Origin: an uncultured Pelagibacteraceae bacterium
GTDB taxonomy: Bacteria > Pseudomonadota > Alphaproteobacteria > Pelagibacterales > Pelagibacteraceae
Assembly (NCBI GenBank): GCA_902612235.1
Contig: CACMCJ010000007.1
Coordinates: 1 to 50,391 of the forward strand
Reading direction: 5' to 3'
Length of the DNA stretch: 50,391 nucleotides
Notes under the pieces: model-generated
The model's database searches: none
What the model saw: only the letters and a program-made list of their open reading frames with translations
What the model was told of the DNA's origin: nothing
Shown here: positions 19,173 through 27,699 of the stretch, piece by piece
Numbering within the stretch: position 1 is the first letter of the stretch
Layout of the letters: each line of letters opens with the position of its first letter
Made by a program: the position numbers and the translations under genes

Positions 19173-19775
19173 ATGGTTTCAATACTGCAATCACTATCTA
19201 AAACAGTTCATATATCTTTAGCTATAGCTGTCTTGCTTCTTGTGGGTTTACATTTTGGTGGAGATGGTTTTGCTTTTGATAGATATTTTTTTAGTTGGCT
19301 ATTTAGATATCTACATGTCTTAACTGGAATAATGTGGATTGGCCTATTATGGTATTTTAATTTTGTTCAAATTCCATCAATGCCTAATATTCCTGATGAA
19401 CAAAAACCAGCTATAGGAAAAGTTATAGCTCCTAAAGCATTGTTTTGGTTTAGATGGGCTGCGCTTGGAACGATAATTACAGGTCTTATAGTTTCATATT
19501 TGAACGGATATGCACATGAAGCAATGACATTAGGTATCGGAAGTGGTTATGGTAAAAGCACAGCTATAGGTATTGGTATGTGGTTAGGAATTATAATGGC
19601 ATATAATGTGTGGTTTATAATTTGGCCAAATCAAAAAAAAGCACTTGGAATGGTTGAATGTGAACCTGATGAAAAGGCGAAATCTGCAAAAATTGCAATG
19701 ATAACATCCAGAGTTAATACCTTGCTCTCTTTCCCAATGCTATTGTCAATGGTAGCTGCTCAAAATTTATATTAA
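19173..19775 (+). CDS. PuuD-like (urate oxidase N-terminal domain) membrane protein
   Basis: Integral membrane protein of 200 aa with about five hydrophobic segments. The HVLTGIMWIGLLWYFNFVQ and ALFWFRWAALGTIITGL stretches resemble the membrane domain of the urate hydroxylase PuuD family. Full PuuD is about twice as long and ends in a cytochrome c domain. Here there is no CxxCH and only part of the membrane domain, so I do not claim urate oxidation. Conserved histidines (YLHVLTG, AHEAMT) could bind haem. TATAAT at 19162-19167 lies 5 nt before the start, too close for an ordinary leader. The 3' end meets secF convergently. Confidence 0.7.
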   Translation: MVSILQSLSKTVHISLAIAVLLLVGLHFGGDGFAFDRYFFSWLFRYLHVLTGIMWIGLLWYFNFVQIPSMPNIPDEQKPAIGKVIAPKALFWFRWAALGTIITGLIVSYLNGYAHEAMTLGIGSGYGKSTAIGIGMWLGIIMAYNVWFIIWPNQKKALGMVECEPDEKAKSAKIAMITSRVNTLLSFPMLLSMVAAQNLY

Positions 19776-19777
19776 TT

Positions 19778-20686
19778 TTAAGGGACTATTTTCTCCTCTT
19801 TTTTCTCCAAGGTTTTATAGGTTACTTTAAAAAATTTCAAAACCGGTGATGCAACAAATATAGAAGAATAAGTTCCAATTAAAACACCAAGTATCATAGC
19901 GAAAGAAAATCCTTTTAATATTTCTCCTCCTAATACAAAAATTGATGTTAATGCTAAAAGAGTTGTAACTGATGTTATTATAGTTCTTGAAAGTGTTTCA
20001 TTTATCGAAAGATCAGCTATCTCGCTAATATTTAGTCTGTTGTATTTATTTAAATTTTCTCTAATTCTATCATAAATAACCACTGTATCATTCATTGAAT
20101 AACCTACTATAGTTAAAACTGCTGCTATTATAGAAAGATTTATCTCGAGTGATAAAATTGAAAAAATACCTATTGTAATTATCACATCATGAAACAAAGC
20201 TATTATTGATCCAATGCTGAACTGCCATTCAAATCTTATCCAAATATAAAAAAGCATAGCCGCTAGAGAGAGAGAAATAGCAATAATTCCAGATTGTAAA
20301 AGCTCTGAACTAACTTTGGGCCCAACATTTTCTACACGTCTAAAATTTATTTCGGAATTAAGATTATTTATTAATTCTTTTTTTATTTTAGGAATAATTT
20401 CACTATCATTGTCAGTTTTTTGTTCTACCTTAATTAAAAAATCGCCTTTATTACCAAATTCTTTAACGTTTACATCTCCTAAATCCATTGAATTTAAACT
20501 AGTTCTTATTTCAGAGATATTTACATTTATACTATCTGCTCTTAGCTCTATTAAAGTACCTCCTTTAAAATCAATACCGTAATTGAGACCTTTAAAGAAA
20601 ATAAAAATTACACTTATTAAAAATACTGCAAAAGAAAGAATATTGGCTAATTTAAACTTAGAAGAAAAATTTATATTTTTACTCAT
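19778..20686 (-). CDS. secF: Protein translocase subunit SecF
   Basis: Partner of SecD in the SecDF proton-driven complex that helps pull proteins across the inner membrane. It is 302 aa, the normal length. It has TM1 followed by the motif NYGIDFKGGTLIE, a periplasmic domain, then five helices with GYSMNDTVVIYDRIREN between TM4 and TM5. Its start overlaps the secD stop by 1 nt, so the pair is translationally coupled. It is last in the yajC-secD-secF unit. Confidence 0.97.
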   Translation of the reverse strand: MSKNINFSSKFKLANILSFAVFLISVIFIFFKGLNYGIDFKGGTLIELRADSINVNISEIRTSLNSMDLGDVNVKEFGNKGDFLIKVEQKTDNDSEIIPKIKKELINNLNSEINFRRVENVGPKVSSELLQSGIIAISLSLAAMLFYIWIRFEWQFSIGSIIALFHDVIITIGIFSILSLEINLSIIAAVLTIVGYSMNDTVVIYDRIRENLNKYNRLNISEIADLSINETLSRTIITSVTTLLALTSIFVLGGEILKGFSFAMILGVLIGTYSSIFVASPVLKFFKVTYKTLEKKEEKIVP

Positions 20687-22230
20687 TAAATTTTAACATC
20701 TCCCTCTTTTTTATTTAGAACAACTAAAGATGTTAAATGTCTAGCTAAAAAGTAAGCTGTGAATAGAGTTGTGATAATTCCTATCCCAAGAGTTATAGCA
20801 AACCCTTTTACTGGGCCTGAACCAAAAATAAAGAGAATAACTGCTGCAATTAAAGTCGTAATATTTGCATCAAGAACTGTTATTTTTGCTTTTGTATAAC
20901 CAATATCAAAAGCATGAATAGCTGATTTTTCTGTTTTTAATTCTTCTTTAATACGCTCAAATATCAAAACATTTGCATCCACTGCCATACCTACTGTTAA
21001 TATTATACCAGCTATTCCTGGTAACGTAAGAGTAGCCTCCAATATAGTTAACACTCCAACTAACATAACTAAATTAGAAATCAGCGCGAAGTTTGCGATT
21101 AGTCCGAAAATTTTATATTTATAAATCATAAATAATATTACTAGTATAAATCCTACTATTAATGATTTTATGCCTGAGTTTATAGAATCTGCGCCTAAAT
21201 CAGGACCAACTGTTCTTTCTTCCACAATTAATAAAGGTGTTGGCAATGCGCCTGAGCGTAAAAGTAATGCTAAATCAGTAGCTTCTTGAAAGGTAAAATT
21301 ACCAGAAATCATTCCATTACCTGTGGTAATAGGCTCATTAATAGATGGAGCACTTACAATTTTTCCATCTAAAATGATAGCTAGTCTTTTTCCAACATTA
21401 TCTGAAGTTGCTCGACCAAATTTTTGAGCTCCTAATCTATCTAATGAAAAAGATACTGTCGGTTGATTTGATTGAGAGTTAAAATTCGGTTGAGCATCTA
21501 TTAAATTTTCACCACTCATTACAACTCTCTTGCTTACATTAAGTGACTCACCGTTTTCTGTAATCAATTTTTCCACACCAAATTCCTCATTTTGTGCGAC
21601 TAGTCTAAAATTTAATTGAGCAGTCTTGCCAAGTAAATTTTTTATTCGTTCAGGGTCCTTAAGTCCTGGTAATTCAACAAGAATTCTTTTTTCACCTCTT
21701 TGAAGTATAGTTGGTTCTTTTGTTCCAACATCGTCTATTCTACGTCTTACTATTTCTATCGATTGTTTAAGAGCAGCATTATTTATAGTTAGTAAACCAT
21801 ATTTTGAAAATGATATTTCTAATTTGTTTTTTTCTAAATTTTTTAAATCTAACTCAAAAGAGTTATATTGACCAATATAAGGGTTAACTAAATTTTCCTC
21901 TTTTGAAAAAAAAATTAATTCAAATTTTTCAGGATTATCAATATTAAAAATTAAGCTTTTATCGTTTACTACAAAATTTGAATAATCTAATTTATTTTTT
22001 TTTAGAAATTTTTTGATTGGAATTACTTTTGCTTGAATTCTCTCTTTAACTAAAGGATCAGAATTTATTTCCAGCAAAAGATATGATCCACCCTGAAGAT
22101 CTAATCCTAAATTTACTTTTTTATTAATAAATGTTTTATTTTCAGTTTGTAAATTTAAAAGTGAAAAAAAAGATATTATTATTAATATAAGATATATTAA
22201 AAAAATATTTATTTTTGAAAAATTTAACAC
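20686..22230 (-). CDS. secD: Protein translocase subunit SecD
   Basis: RND-type membrane protein that completes Sec-dependent export. It is 514 aa, with KVNLGLDLQGGSYLLLEI after TM1, a large periplasmic region containing EIVRRRIDDVGTKEP, and the C-terminal membrane block with GMAVDANVLIFERIKEEL. It lies 9 nt downstream of yajC and overlaps secF by 1 nt. Everything expected of the family is present. Confidence 0.97.
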   Translation of the reverse strand: MLNFSKINIFLIYLILIIISFFSLLNLQTENKTFINKKVNLGLDLQGGSYLLLEINSDPLVKERIQAKVIPIKKFLKKNKLDYSNFVVNDKSLIFNIDNPEKFELIFFSKEENLVNPYIGQYNSFELDLKNLEKNKLEISFSKYGLLTINNAALKQSIEIVRRRIDDVGTKEPTILQRGEKRILVELPGLKDPERIKNLLGKTAQLNFRLVAQNEEFGVEKLITENGESLNVSKRVVMSGENLIDAQPNFNSQSNQPTVSFSLDRLGAQKFGRATSDNVGKRLAIILDGKIVSAPSINEPITTGNGMISGNFTFQEATDLALLLRSGALPTPLLIVEERTVGPDLGADSINSGIKSLIVGFILVILFMIYKYKIFGLIANFALISNLVMLVGVLTILEATLTLPGIAGIILTVGMAVDANVLIFERIKEELKTEKSAIHAFDIGYTKAKITVLDANITTLIAAVILFIFGSGPVKGFAITLGIGIITTLFTAYFLARHLTSLVVLNKKEGDVKI

Positions 22231-22239
22231 GAAAAAGAA

Positions 22240-22524
22240 TTATTTTTTTATTTCTTCTTTTTTTAGCAAACTAGTAATCGTTGTCTTTATAACTTGTACT
22301 TTTACGTTATCGCCAATATTTACTTCAATTCTATCATCTTCCATAACTCTTTCAATGGTGCCTATTATTCCTCCTGATGTTATAATCTCGTCTCCCCTTT
22401 TTAGAGACTCTACCATAGCTTTGTGATCTTTAACTCTTTTCTGTTGAGGTCTAATTAAAAAAAAGTAAAAAATTACAAATATTAAAATCAGAGGTATGAA
22501 TTGTGCTATTCCTTGGCCGCTCAT
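22240..22524 (-). CDS. yajC: Preprotein translocase accessory subunit YajC
   Basis: Single-pass inner-membrane protein of 94 aa that associates with SecDF. A hydrophobic helix runs from about residue 8 to 23 and is followed by the family hallmark FLIRPQQKR. The basic, beta-rich tail contains GDEIITSGGIIGTIERV. The first gene of the yajC-secD-secF unit, it is separated from serS by 47 nt. Confidence 0.97.
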   Translation of the reverse strand: MSGQGIAQFIPLILIFVIFYFFLIRPQQKRVKDHKAMVESLKRGDEIITSGGIIGTIERVMEDDRIEVNIGDNVKVQVIKTTITSLLKKEEIKK

Positions 22525-22571
22525 AAGTGGATAATTATAATAAAAGAGTTAGTTAAACAAGGGAATAATAA

Positions 22572-23819
22572 TCAAATTTTATCTAAATTATTCATATATT
22601 TTTTTAAAATATTCGGAATGGTAATAGATCCGTCTTGATTTTGATAGTGCTCTAAAAATGAGATCATTAACCTTCCGACTGCTACCCCAGATCCATTTAA
22701 AGTGCCAAGAAATTCGTTACCTTTTGATGACTTATATTTTGCACCCATCCTTCTCGCTTGAAAAGTCCCACATGATGAGCAGCTTGATATCTCTCTATAT
22801 TTTTTTTCAGTTGGTATCCATGCCTCAATATCATATGTTTTTTCTGCACTAAATCCCATATCGCCAGTAGACAAAAGGACTACTTGGTAAGGGATCTCTA
22901 ATTTTTTTAAAATTTCCTCGGCCGAATTTAACATTCTATCTAATTCATTGAGACAATTATTAGGCTCTACAATACTTACCAATTCAACTTTGTAAAACTG
23001 ATGTTGTCTCATCATGCCTTTTGTATCTCTGCCATAACTTCCAGCTTCTTTTCTGAAACAAGGGGTCGCTGCAACATATCTTTGAGGAAGTTGACTTGCA
23101 TCTAATACAGTGTCTTTCACCAAATTAGTTAAAACAACTTCTGCCGTGGGTATTAAAAATTTTTTTTGGTCCGCCTTAAGATACTTAATTTCAAACTGAT
23201 CATCTTCAAATTTAGGTAGTTGGCCTGTACCAAACATTATATCTTCATTTACAATTAATGGTGGTGAAATCTCTGTGTATTTAAATTGATTAACATGTAT
23301 ATCTAACATAAAATTTATTAGAGCTCTTTCTAATAAAGCATAATTTTCTTTTAGCACCACAAACCTCGAACCAGATAGTTTTATTGAGGTGTCAAAATCA
23401 ATTCTGTTATTTTTTGCTCCAAGCTCATAGTGGGATTTTATTTTAAATTTATGTTCTATAATATTTCCAACTTTTTTTATGAATTTATTTGATTTTTCAT
23501 CTTTTCCAACTGGAACATCATTTAAAGCAATGTTAGGAAGATTATAAAGAATATCATTAAGTTTTTGTTTTATTTTTTTTTGTTTTTCGGAGATTTTTTC
23601 TATTTCTATTGATATTTTTTTTGATTTCTCGAAATTTGACTTGTCTTTAGTTTTCGATAAAGTTTTTTTTTCTTGTTCTAACTGTTCTTTTTTTTGAATA
23701 AACTTTCTATTTTCACTGTCAACCTTTAAAAATAAATCCAAGTCAAAATCTAAATTTCTATCAATTAATTTTTTTTTATAAGTATTTAAGTTTTTTCTTA
23801 AATCTTTAAGATCATGCAT
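22572..23819 (-). CDS. serS: Seryl-tRNA synthetase
   Basis: Class II synthetase charging tRNA-Ser, 415 aa. The N-terminal 100 residues form the long antiparallel coiled-coil arm, seen as Lys/Glu-rich heptads, that grips the long variable arm. Catalytic motifs are visible: YTEISPPLIV, the motif 2 loop CFRKEAGSYGRDTKGMMRQH, and motif 3 GSGVAVGRLMISFLEH. It overlaps tatC by 8 nt. The tat-serS order is common in alphaproteobacteria. Confidence 0.97.
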   Translation of the reverse strand: MHDLKDLRKNLNTYKKKLIDRNLDFDLDLFLKVDSENRKFIQKKEQLEQEKKTLSKTKDKSNFEKSKKISIEIEKISEKQKKIKQKLNDILYNLPNIALNDVPVGKDEKSNKFIKKVGNIIEHKFKIKSHYELGAKNNRIDFDTSIKLSGSRFVVLKENYALLERALINFMLDIHVNQFKYTEISPPLIVNEDIMFGTGQLPKFEDDQFEIKYLKADQKKFLIPTAEVVLTNLVKDTVLDASQLPQRYVAATPCFRKEAGSYGRDTKGMMRQHQFYKVELVSIVEPNNCLNELDRMLNSAEEILKKLEIPYQVVLLSTGDMGFSAEKTYDIEAWIPTEKKYREISSCSSCGTFQARRMGAKYKSSKGNEFLGTLNGSGVAVGRLMISFLEHYQNQDGSITIPNILKKYMNNLDKI

Positions 23820-24582
23820 CTTCTAATTTTTCTTTTTCCACCTTTTTATTTTCAGTAAATTTAACAGTTATAATAGACAATTCATAAAGTAATAATAAAG
23901 GTATAGCTAGACCTATTTGTGTTATGGGGTCCGGCGGTGTTAATATTGCTGCAACAGTAAAAATTATAACAATAACGTATCTCCTTGTTCTTTTTAAATA
24001 GTCAGAGTTTACAACTCCTATTCTAGCTAATAAATTTAATAAAATAGGAAGCTGGAAGCTTATACCAAAAGCAAAAATCAATCTCATAATTAATGATAAA
24101 TATTCATTTACCTTCGCCTCTAATTCAATAGGTAAAGTTGTGTTTGATCCTAAAGTCTCAAATGATAAAAAAAACTTAATCGCTAAAGGCATTACTAAGT
24201 AATAAACTAATAAACCTCCTATAAAAAAAAGTATTGGAGTTGATATTAAATACGGCAAAAGAGCTTTTTTTTCATTTTTATATAAACCAGGAGCAATAAA
24301 TTTATAAATTTGAATTAATATAACTGGGCTACCCAAAAAAATTGCTGCAAAAAAAGCAACTTTCAAATATGTAATAAACGTTTCATGTAAAGCTGTAAAA
24401 ATTAACCTTCGTGATTTTTCATCATCTTTAACAGCATTGGCATAAGGCTCTACTAAAAAATTATATATTTGTTCTGCAAAAGTATAAGAGATAATAAATA
24501 TTGCTAAAATGAATAATATTGATTTAATTAACCTTGATCGAAGTTCAACAAAATGACTAGTAAAAGAATTATTATTTGTCAT
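23812..24582 (-). CDS. tatC: Twin-arginine translocase subunit TatC
   Basis: Core receptor of the Tat pathway, which exports folded proteins with RR signal peptides. It is 256 aa with about six membrane helices. The N-terminal SHFVELRSRL motif and the conserved FAFGISFQLPILL stretch before TM4 are both present. The start overlaps the tatB stop by 11 nt and its own stop overlaps serS, so tatA-tatB-tatC-serS read as one unit. Confidence 0.97.
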   Translation of the reverse strand: MTNNNSFTSHFVELRSRLIKSILFILAIFIISYTFAEQIYNFLVEPYANAVKDDEKSRRLIFTALHETFITYLKVAFFAAIFLGSPVILIQIYKFIAPGLYKNEKKALLPYLISTPILFFIGGLLVYYLVMPLAIKFFLSFETLGSNTTLPIELEAKVNEYLSLIMRLIFAFGISFQLPILLNLLARIGVVNSDYLKRTRRYVIVIIFTVAAILTPPDPITQIGLAIPLLLLYELSIITVKFTENKKVEKEKLEDA

Positions 24583-24808
24583 TTCCTTTTTCTTTATTGT
24601 TAATCTTTTCTTCTTTGGAAATTTGTTTTTCTACGTCAATTTCTTCGGTAACAGATGTGACTTCCCGTTGAAAGTTGCTAAACAGAGTTTTTAATTTTCC
24701 AATATAAGACCCAATTTTTTTTAAAGCTATAGGAAATTCTTTTGGTCCTAATACTAAAATAGCAATTACAACTACCGCTAATATCTCTAACCAACCAATT
24801 TGAGGCAT
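24572..24808 (-). CDS. tatB: Twin-arginine translocase subunit TatB
   Basis: Small single-pass partner of TatC, 78 aa. The N-terminal helix reads IGWLEILAVVVIAILVLGPKEFP, carrying the glutamate and GP hinge that mark TatB rather than TatA. An amphipathic helix and a charged tail follow; the tail is short compared with enterobacterial TatB. It lies 6 nt after tatA and overlaps tatC by 11 nt. Confidence 0.93.
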   Translation of the reverse strand: MPQIGWLEILAVVVIAILVLGPKEFPIALKKIGSYIGKLKTLFSNFQREVTSVTEEIDVEKQISKEEKINNKEKGNDK

Positions 24809-24814
24809 CTTAGA

Positions 24815-25015
24815 TTACTTGTTTTCGGAATTTGTATTATCTGAATTGCTATTATTGTCTTCGTTTTTTGAAGGAGTATCATCAGACATACCTTTCTTAA
24901 AACTTTTAATTCCCTTTGCTAGATCACCCATAATGCTTGAAATCTTTCCTTTTCCAAAAAGAATAACTACCAAAATTGCAATTATTATTATACCTGTCCA
25001 ACCAATATTTCCCAT
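24815..25015 (-). CDS. tatA: Twin-arginine translocase subunit TatA
   Basis: Pore-forming Tat component, 66 aa. A membrane helix covers about residues 5-20. The [23 protein letters not shown] amphipathic helix follows, with the FGxxK hinge characteristic of TatA. The C-terminus is a low-complexity Asp/Asn/Ser tail. First of the tat cluster; scpB ends 40 nt upstream. Confidence 0.95.
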   Translation of the reverse strand: MGNIGWTGIIIIAILVVILFGKGKISSIMGDLAKGIKSFKKGMSDDTPSKNEDNNSNSDNTNSENK

Positions 25016-25055
25016 ATATTATTTATACACAATAATTTCCAGTAAATAAATATCT

Positions 25056-25745
25056 TTATTCATCTCTTTCAGGAGTTTTATCTATTGCGGCTTCAATATC
25101 TTCATAAATATTCTGTTTATCGTTTAAAGTCTGTTCTTTAAAAAATTTTCCTGTCCCGAAAATTGATTTATCTATTTCAGAGGTATCTATAAGTCCAGCA
25201 GTACCAAGCTCATCAACAGTAGGCAAATCAGATAATTTTTGAATATTAAAATGATTTAAGAAATTTTCCGTAGTCATATATTGGATGGGCTTACCAGGGA
25301 CATCTTTCCTGCCAGCTGGCCTTACCCAATCAAGCTCTAACAATATTTCTAAAGTATTAGTTGCAAATGCAACACCCCTAATCTCCTCAATCTCAGAACG
25401 AGTTACAGGCTGATGATAAACTATAATAGCTAATGTTTCTATTGTTGCTTTTGAAAGTTTTCTCTGAGTAGATTTTTGTAAAGACATTAATTTAGAAAGA
25501 TCATCAGATGTTCTGAAAGACCACTTTCCTCTTATGCAAACTAAATTAAAACCTCTATTTTTATAATTTTCTTGTAACTTTTCTAAAATCTTTTTCAAAT
25601 TAACTGTTGTTTTTATTCTTTCTTCAATTGTCTCTAAATCTAATGGTTCTGCGGCAGAAAATAAAATTGCCTCAACTTGTCTTTCAATTTTTGAAACATT
25701 CGAGGGAAATGAAATTACATTATTTTTATTTTTATTTTTCTTCAT
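25056..25745 (-). CDS. scpB: Segregation and condensation protein B
   Basis: Condensin accessory protein that binds the ScpA kleisin and SMC in chromosome organisation, 229 aa. The N-terminus contains VEAILFSAAEPL, then paired winged-helix segments with ATIETLAIIVYHQPVTRSEIEEIRGV and the WVRPAGRKDVPGKP stretch, all standard for ScpB. The Lys/Asn-rich first 15 residues are probably disordered. Its start shares one nt with the scpA stop. Confidence 0.96.
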   Translation of the reverse strand: MKKNKNKNNVISFPSNVSKIERQVEAILFSAAEPLDLETIEERIKTTVNLKKILEKLQENYKNRGFNLVCIRGKWSFRTSDDLSKLMSLQKSTQRKLSKATIETLAIIVYHQPVTRSEIEEIRGVAFATNTLEILLELDWVRPAGRKDVPGKPIQYMTTENFLNHFNIQKLSDLPTVDELGTAGLIDTSEIDKSIFGTGKFFKEQTLNDKQNIYEDIEAAIDKTPERDE

Positions 25746-26485
25746 TAAGAGATATTCTTTTTTATCATAATTTTTTCAAATATTTTTTCTTGTGATATTT
25801 TTGTTAAGCCTTCTTTTGTTAATTCAAGACTAGCAGCGAAAATACCTGCTACTCCTGTTCTTTGCATATTTTTATGTAAATAAAATTTGGGAATTAAATC
25901 ATTAATATTTTTCCATTCTTTTATAAAATCAAAATTTTTTTTAATCTGCTTTATTCCTTCTTCAGCAGTGAAAACTGCTAATTTTGGAATATTAATTGTT
26001 TGAAATGTTTTTTGCATTTGTAAGTTCGCATAGGTTTTTAATAAATCATATAAAGAAACATCATATTCTGGTGTATAAATTGATCGTATCCCACCTTTCA
26101 TTCCTCTTGTAAAAATATGAACACCTAATCTTTTTTTTTGTAATATTTGATCTGACAAAAGTCTTATCAGCTCTAGTTTTTTTAATTGTAATTTAAGCTT
26201 CTCAGCTACTTCTGAAGCTTTAAAATCATCATCTTCATCTTCAGGCAATAAAAGTTTTGACTTTAAATATGCCAACCAAGTTGCCATAAGTAAATACTCT
26301 GAAGCAATTTCTAAATTTAATTTTTCACTATTTTTTATGAACAGTAAAAATTGATCTGCTAATTGTGTAATTGATATTTCAGCAAGGTCAACTTTTTGAG
26401 TTTTGGCTAAATCAAGCAAAGTTTCAAGTGGACCTGTGTAATTTGGAATATTTATTGAAATTTGCTCAAAATTTTTTGATTCCAT
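25745..26485 (-). CDS. scpA: Segregation and condensation protein A
   Basis: Kleisin subunit of the SMC-ScpAB condensin, 246 aa. Family stretches are YTGPLETLLDLAKTQKVDLAEISI near the N-terminus and ASEYLLMATWLAYLKSKLLLP. The C-terminal part carries the winged helix that contacts SMC heads. It follows nagZ by 9 nt, the usual nagZ-scpA-scpB order in alphaproteobacteria. smc itself is not in the window. Confidence 0.95.
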   Translation of the reverse strand: MESKNFEQISINIPNYTGPLETLLDLAKTQKVDLAEISITQLADQFLLFIKNSEKLNLEIASEYLLMATWLAYLKSKLLLPEDEDDDFKASEVAEKLKLQLKKLELIRLLSDQILQKKRLGVHIFTRGMKGGIRSIYTPEYDVSLYDLLKTYANLQMQKTFQTINIPKLAVFTAEEGIKQIKKNFDFIKEWKNINDLIPKFYLHKNMQRTGVAGIFAASLELTKEGLTKISQEKIFEKIMIKKNIS

Positions 26486-26494
26486 AGACTTACT

Positions 26495-27439
26495 TTATCT
26501 TAAAAATTTATAAAATTCTGATGTTTTTTTAATAGTAAATTGATCAATATATGGAACCTCATCGATTAATTTGATCGATTCACTGTAATTTCCAGCACAA
26601 TATAAAACCAAATTACAACCTGCAGATAATGTTTTTTTTGCATTGGTCACTAAATCGTATTTCAGTGCTTTCATTGAAATATCATCAGATATTAAGATTC
26701 CTCTAAATTTCATTTTTTTTCTTATAATCTTTGAAATTATCTTTTTAGAAAAACTTGCTACATTTTTTTTGTCAATTTTTTGGTATAAAATATGCGCAGA
26801 CATTGCAAATTGAGATGTTGAAGACATAAATGGAATAAAATCAATTTTACTTAATTCTTTTAAACTAAGTTTTACTTTCGGAAGTTTAAGATGACTATCT
26901 TCAGTTGAACAACCATGGCCTGGAATGTGTTTTATAACTGTGCCAATTTTATTTCTTTTATATTGTTTGACACAAAAAGTTCCCAATTTTTTAACAATAT
27001 CTGGTTTTTTTGAAAAACTTCTACTCCCAATAACTTTGTTTGTATTGTTTCTTAATACATCTAACACAGGCACAGTATTTATATTTATACCCAGTTTTTT
27101 TAATATTTCACACAAACTATTGATATAATTTTTATAAACTTGATAAGTAATATTTGGGTTAAATTTAAAATTATCACCAAAAAATTTTTGTGAAACATCG
27201 TTTTTTATTATTTTTTTTAGTCTAGAAACAGTTCTCCCTTCTTCATCAATTAATATCGGAAAATTTTTATCTTTTGTTAATTTTTTAATTGATTTAATCA
27301 AGTTTTTTAACTGATTAAATGATTTTATATTTCTAGTAAAAAGTATTAATCCCCAAGGTTTTTTATTAGCAAAGAGTTTTCTTTCTTTGTCAGAAAGTTT
27401 ATGAGAACGAATACTTAATATAATTGCTTTTTTTTTCAT
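26495..27439 (-). CDS. nagZ: Beta-N-acetylhexosaminidase NagZ (GH3)
   Basis: Cytoplasmic enzyme of peptidoglycan recycling that removes N-acetylglucosamine from anhydro-muropeptides, 314 aa. The active-site loop KHIPGHGCSTEDSH and the nucleophile motif ISDDISMKAL are both present, and LIDEEGRTVSRLK marks the GH3 substrate loop. There is no signal peptide. It overlaps the small membrane gene upstream by 4 nt and precedes scpA. The order argS-X-nagZ-scpA-scpB is a conserved alphaproteobacterial block. Confidence 0.94.
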   Translation of the reverse strand: MKKKAIILSIRSHKLSDKERKLFANKKPWGLILFTRNIKSFNQLKNLIKSIKKLTKDKNFPILIDEEGRTVSRLKKIIKNDVSQKFFGDNFKFNPNITYQVYKNYINSLCEILKKLGININTVPVLDVLRNNTNKVIGSRSFSKKPDIVKKLGTFCVKQYKRNKIGTVIKHIPGHGCSTEDSHLKLPKVKLSLKELSKIDFIPFMSSTSQFAMSAHILYQKIDKKNVASFSKKIISKIIRKKMKFRGILISDDISMKALKYDLVTNAKKTLSAGCNLVLYCAGNYSESIKLIDEVPYIDQFTIKKTSEFYKFLR

Positions 27440-27699
27440 TCAACTTTAAGAAGTTGCCAGAAATTCCTTGGTTTATTTTGTTTAATCTCTTCCTGATAAC
27501 CAGAATTAAATTCTATTACATTTTTGGTGTCATTTTTTAATTTTGGTAGATTAGAAATCTTACTTTTAACAATATTTTCAATATTTGACCTATTGATATT
27601 AATCTTTTTTATATTTTTATTAGATAAGTAATGTTTAAAGACGAATATAAGAAACAAAAAAGTTATTAAAATAAAAAATATATTAATCAATTTAATCAT
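27436..27699 (-). CDS. Small single-pass membrane protein in the SPOR-protein position
   Basis: Protein of 87 aa with one hydrophobic helix at about residues 4-24 and a Lys/Asn-rich remainder. No motif is recognised by itself. It sits exactly where many alphaproteobacteria encode a SPOR-domain (peptidoglycan-binding) membrane protein, between argS and nagZ. It overlaps nagZ by 4 nt and shares one nt with argS. The membrane anchor is kept but no SPOR domain is visible, so it may be a shortened relic or a different protein. It is too coupled to its neighbours to be a spurious ORF. Confidence 0.75.
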   Translation of the reverse strand: MIKLINIFFILITFLFLIFVFKHYLSNKNIKKININRSNIENIVKSKISNLPKLKNDTKNVIEFNSGYQEEIKQNKPRNFWQLLKVE

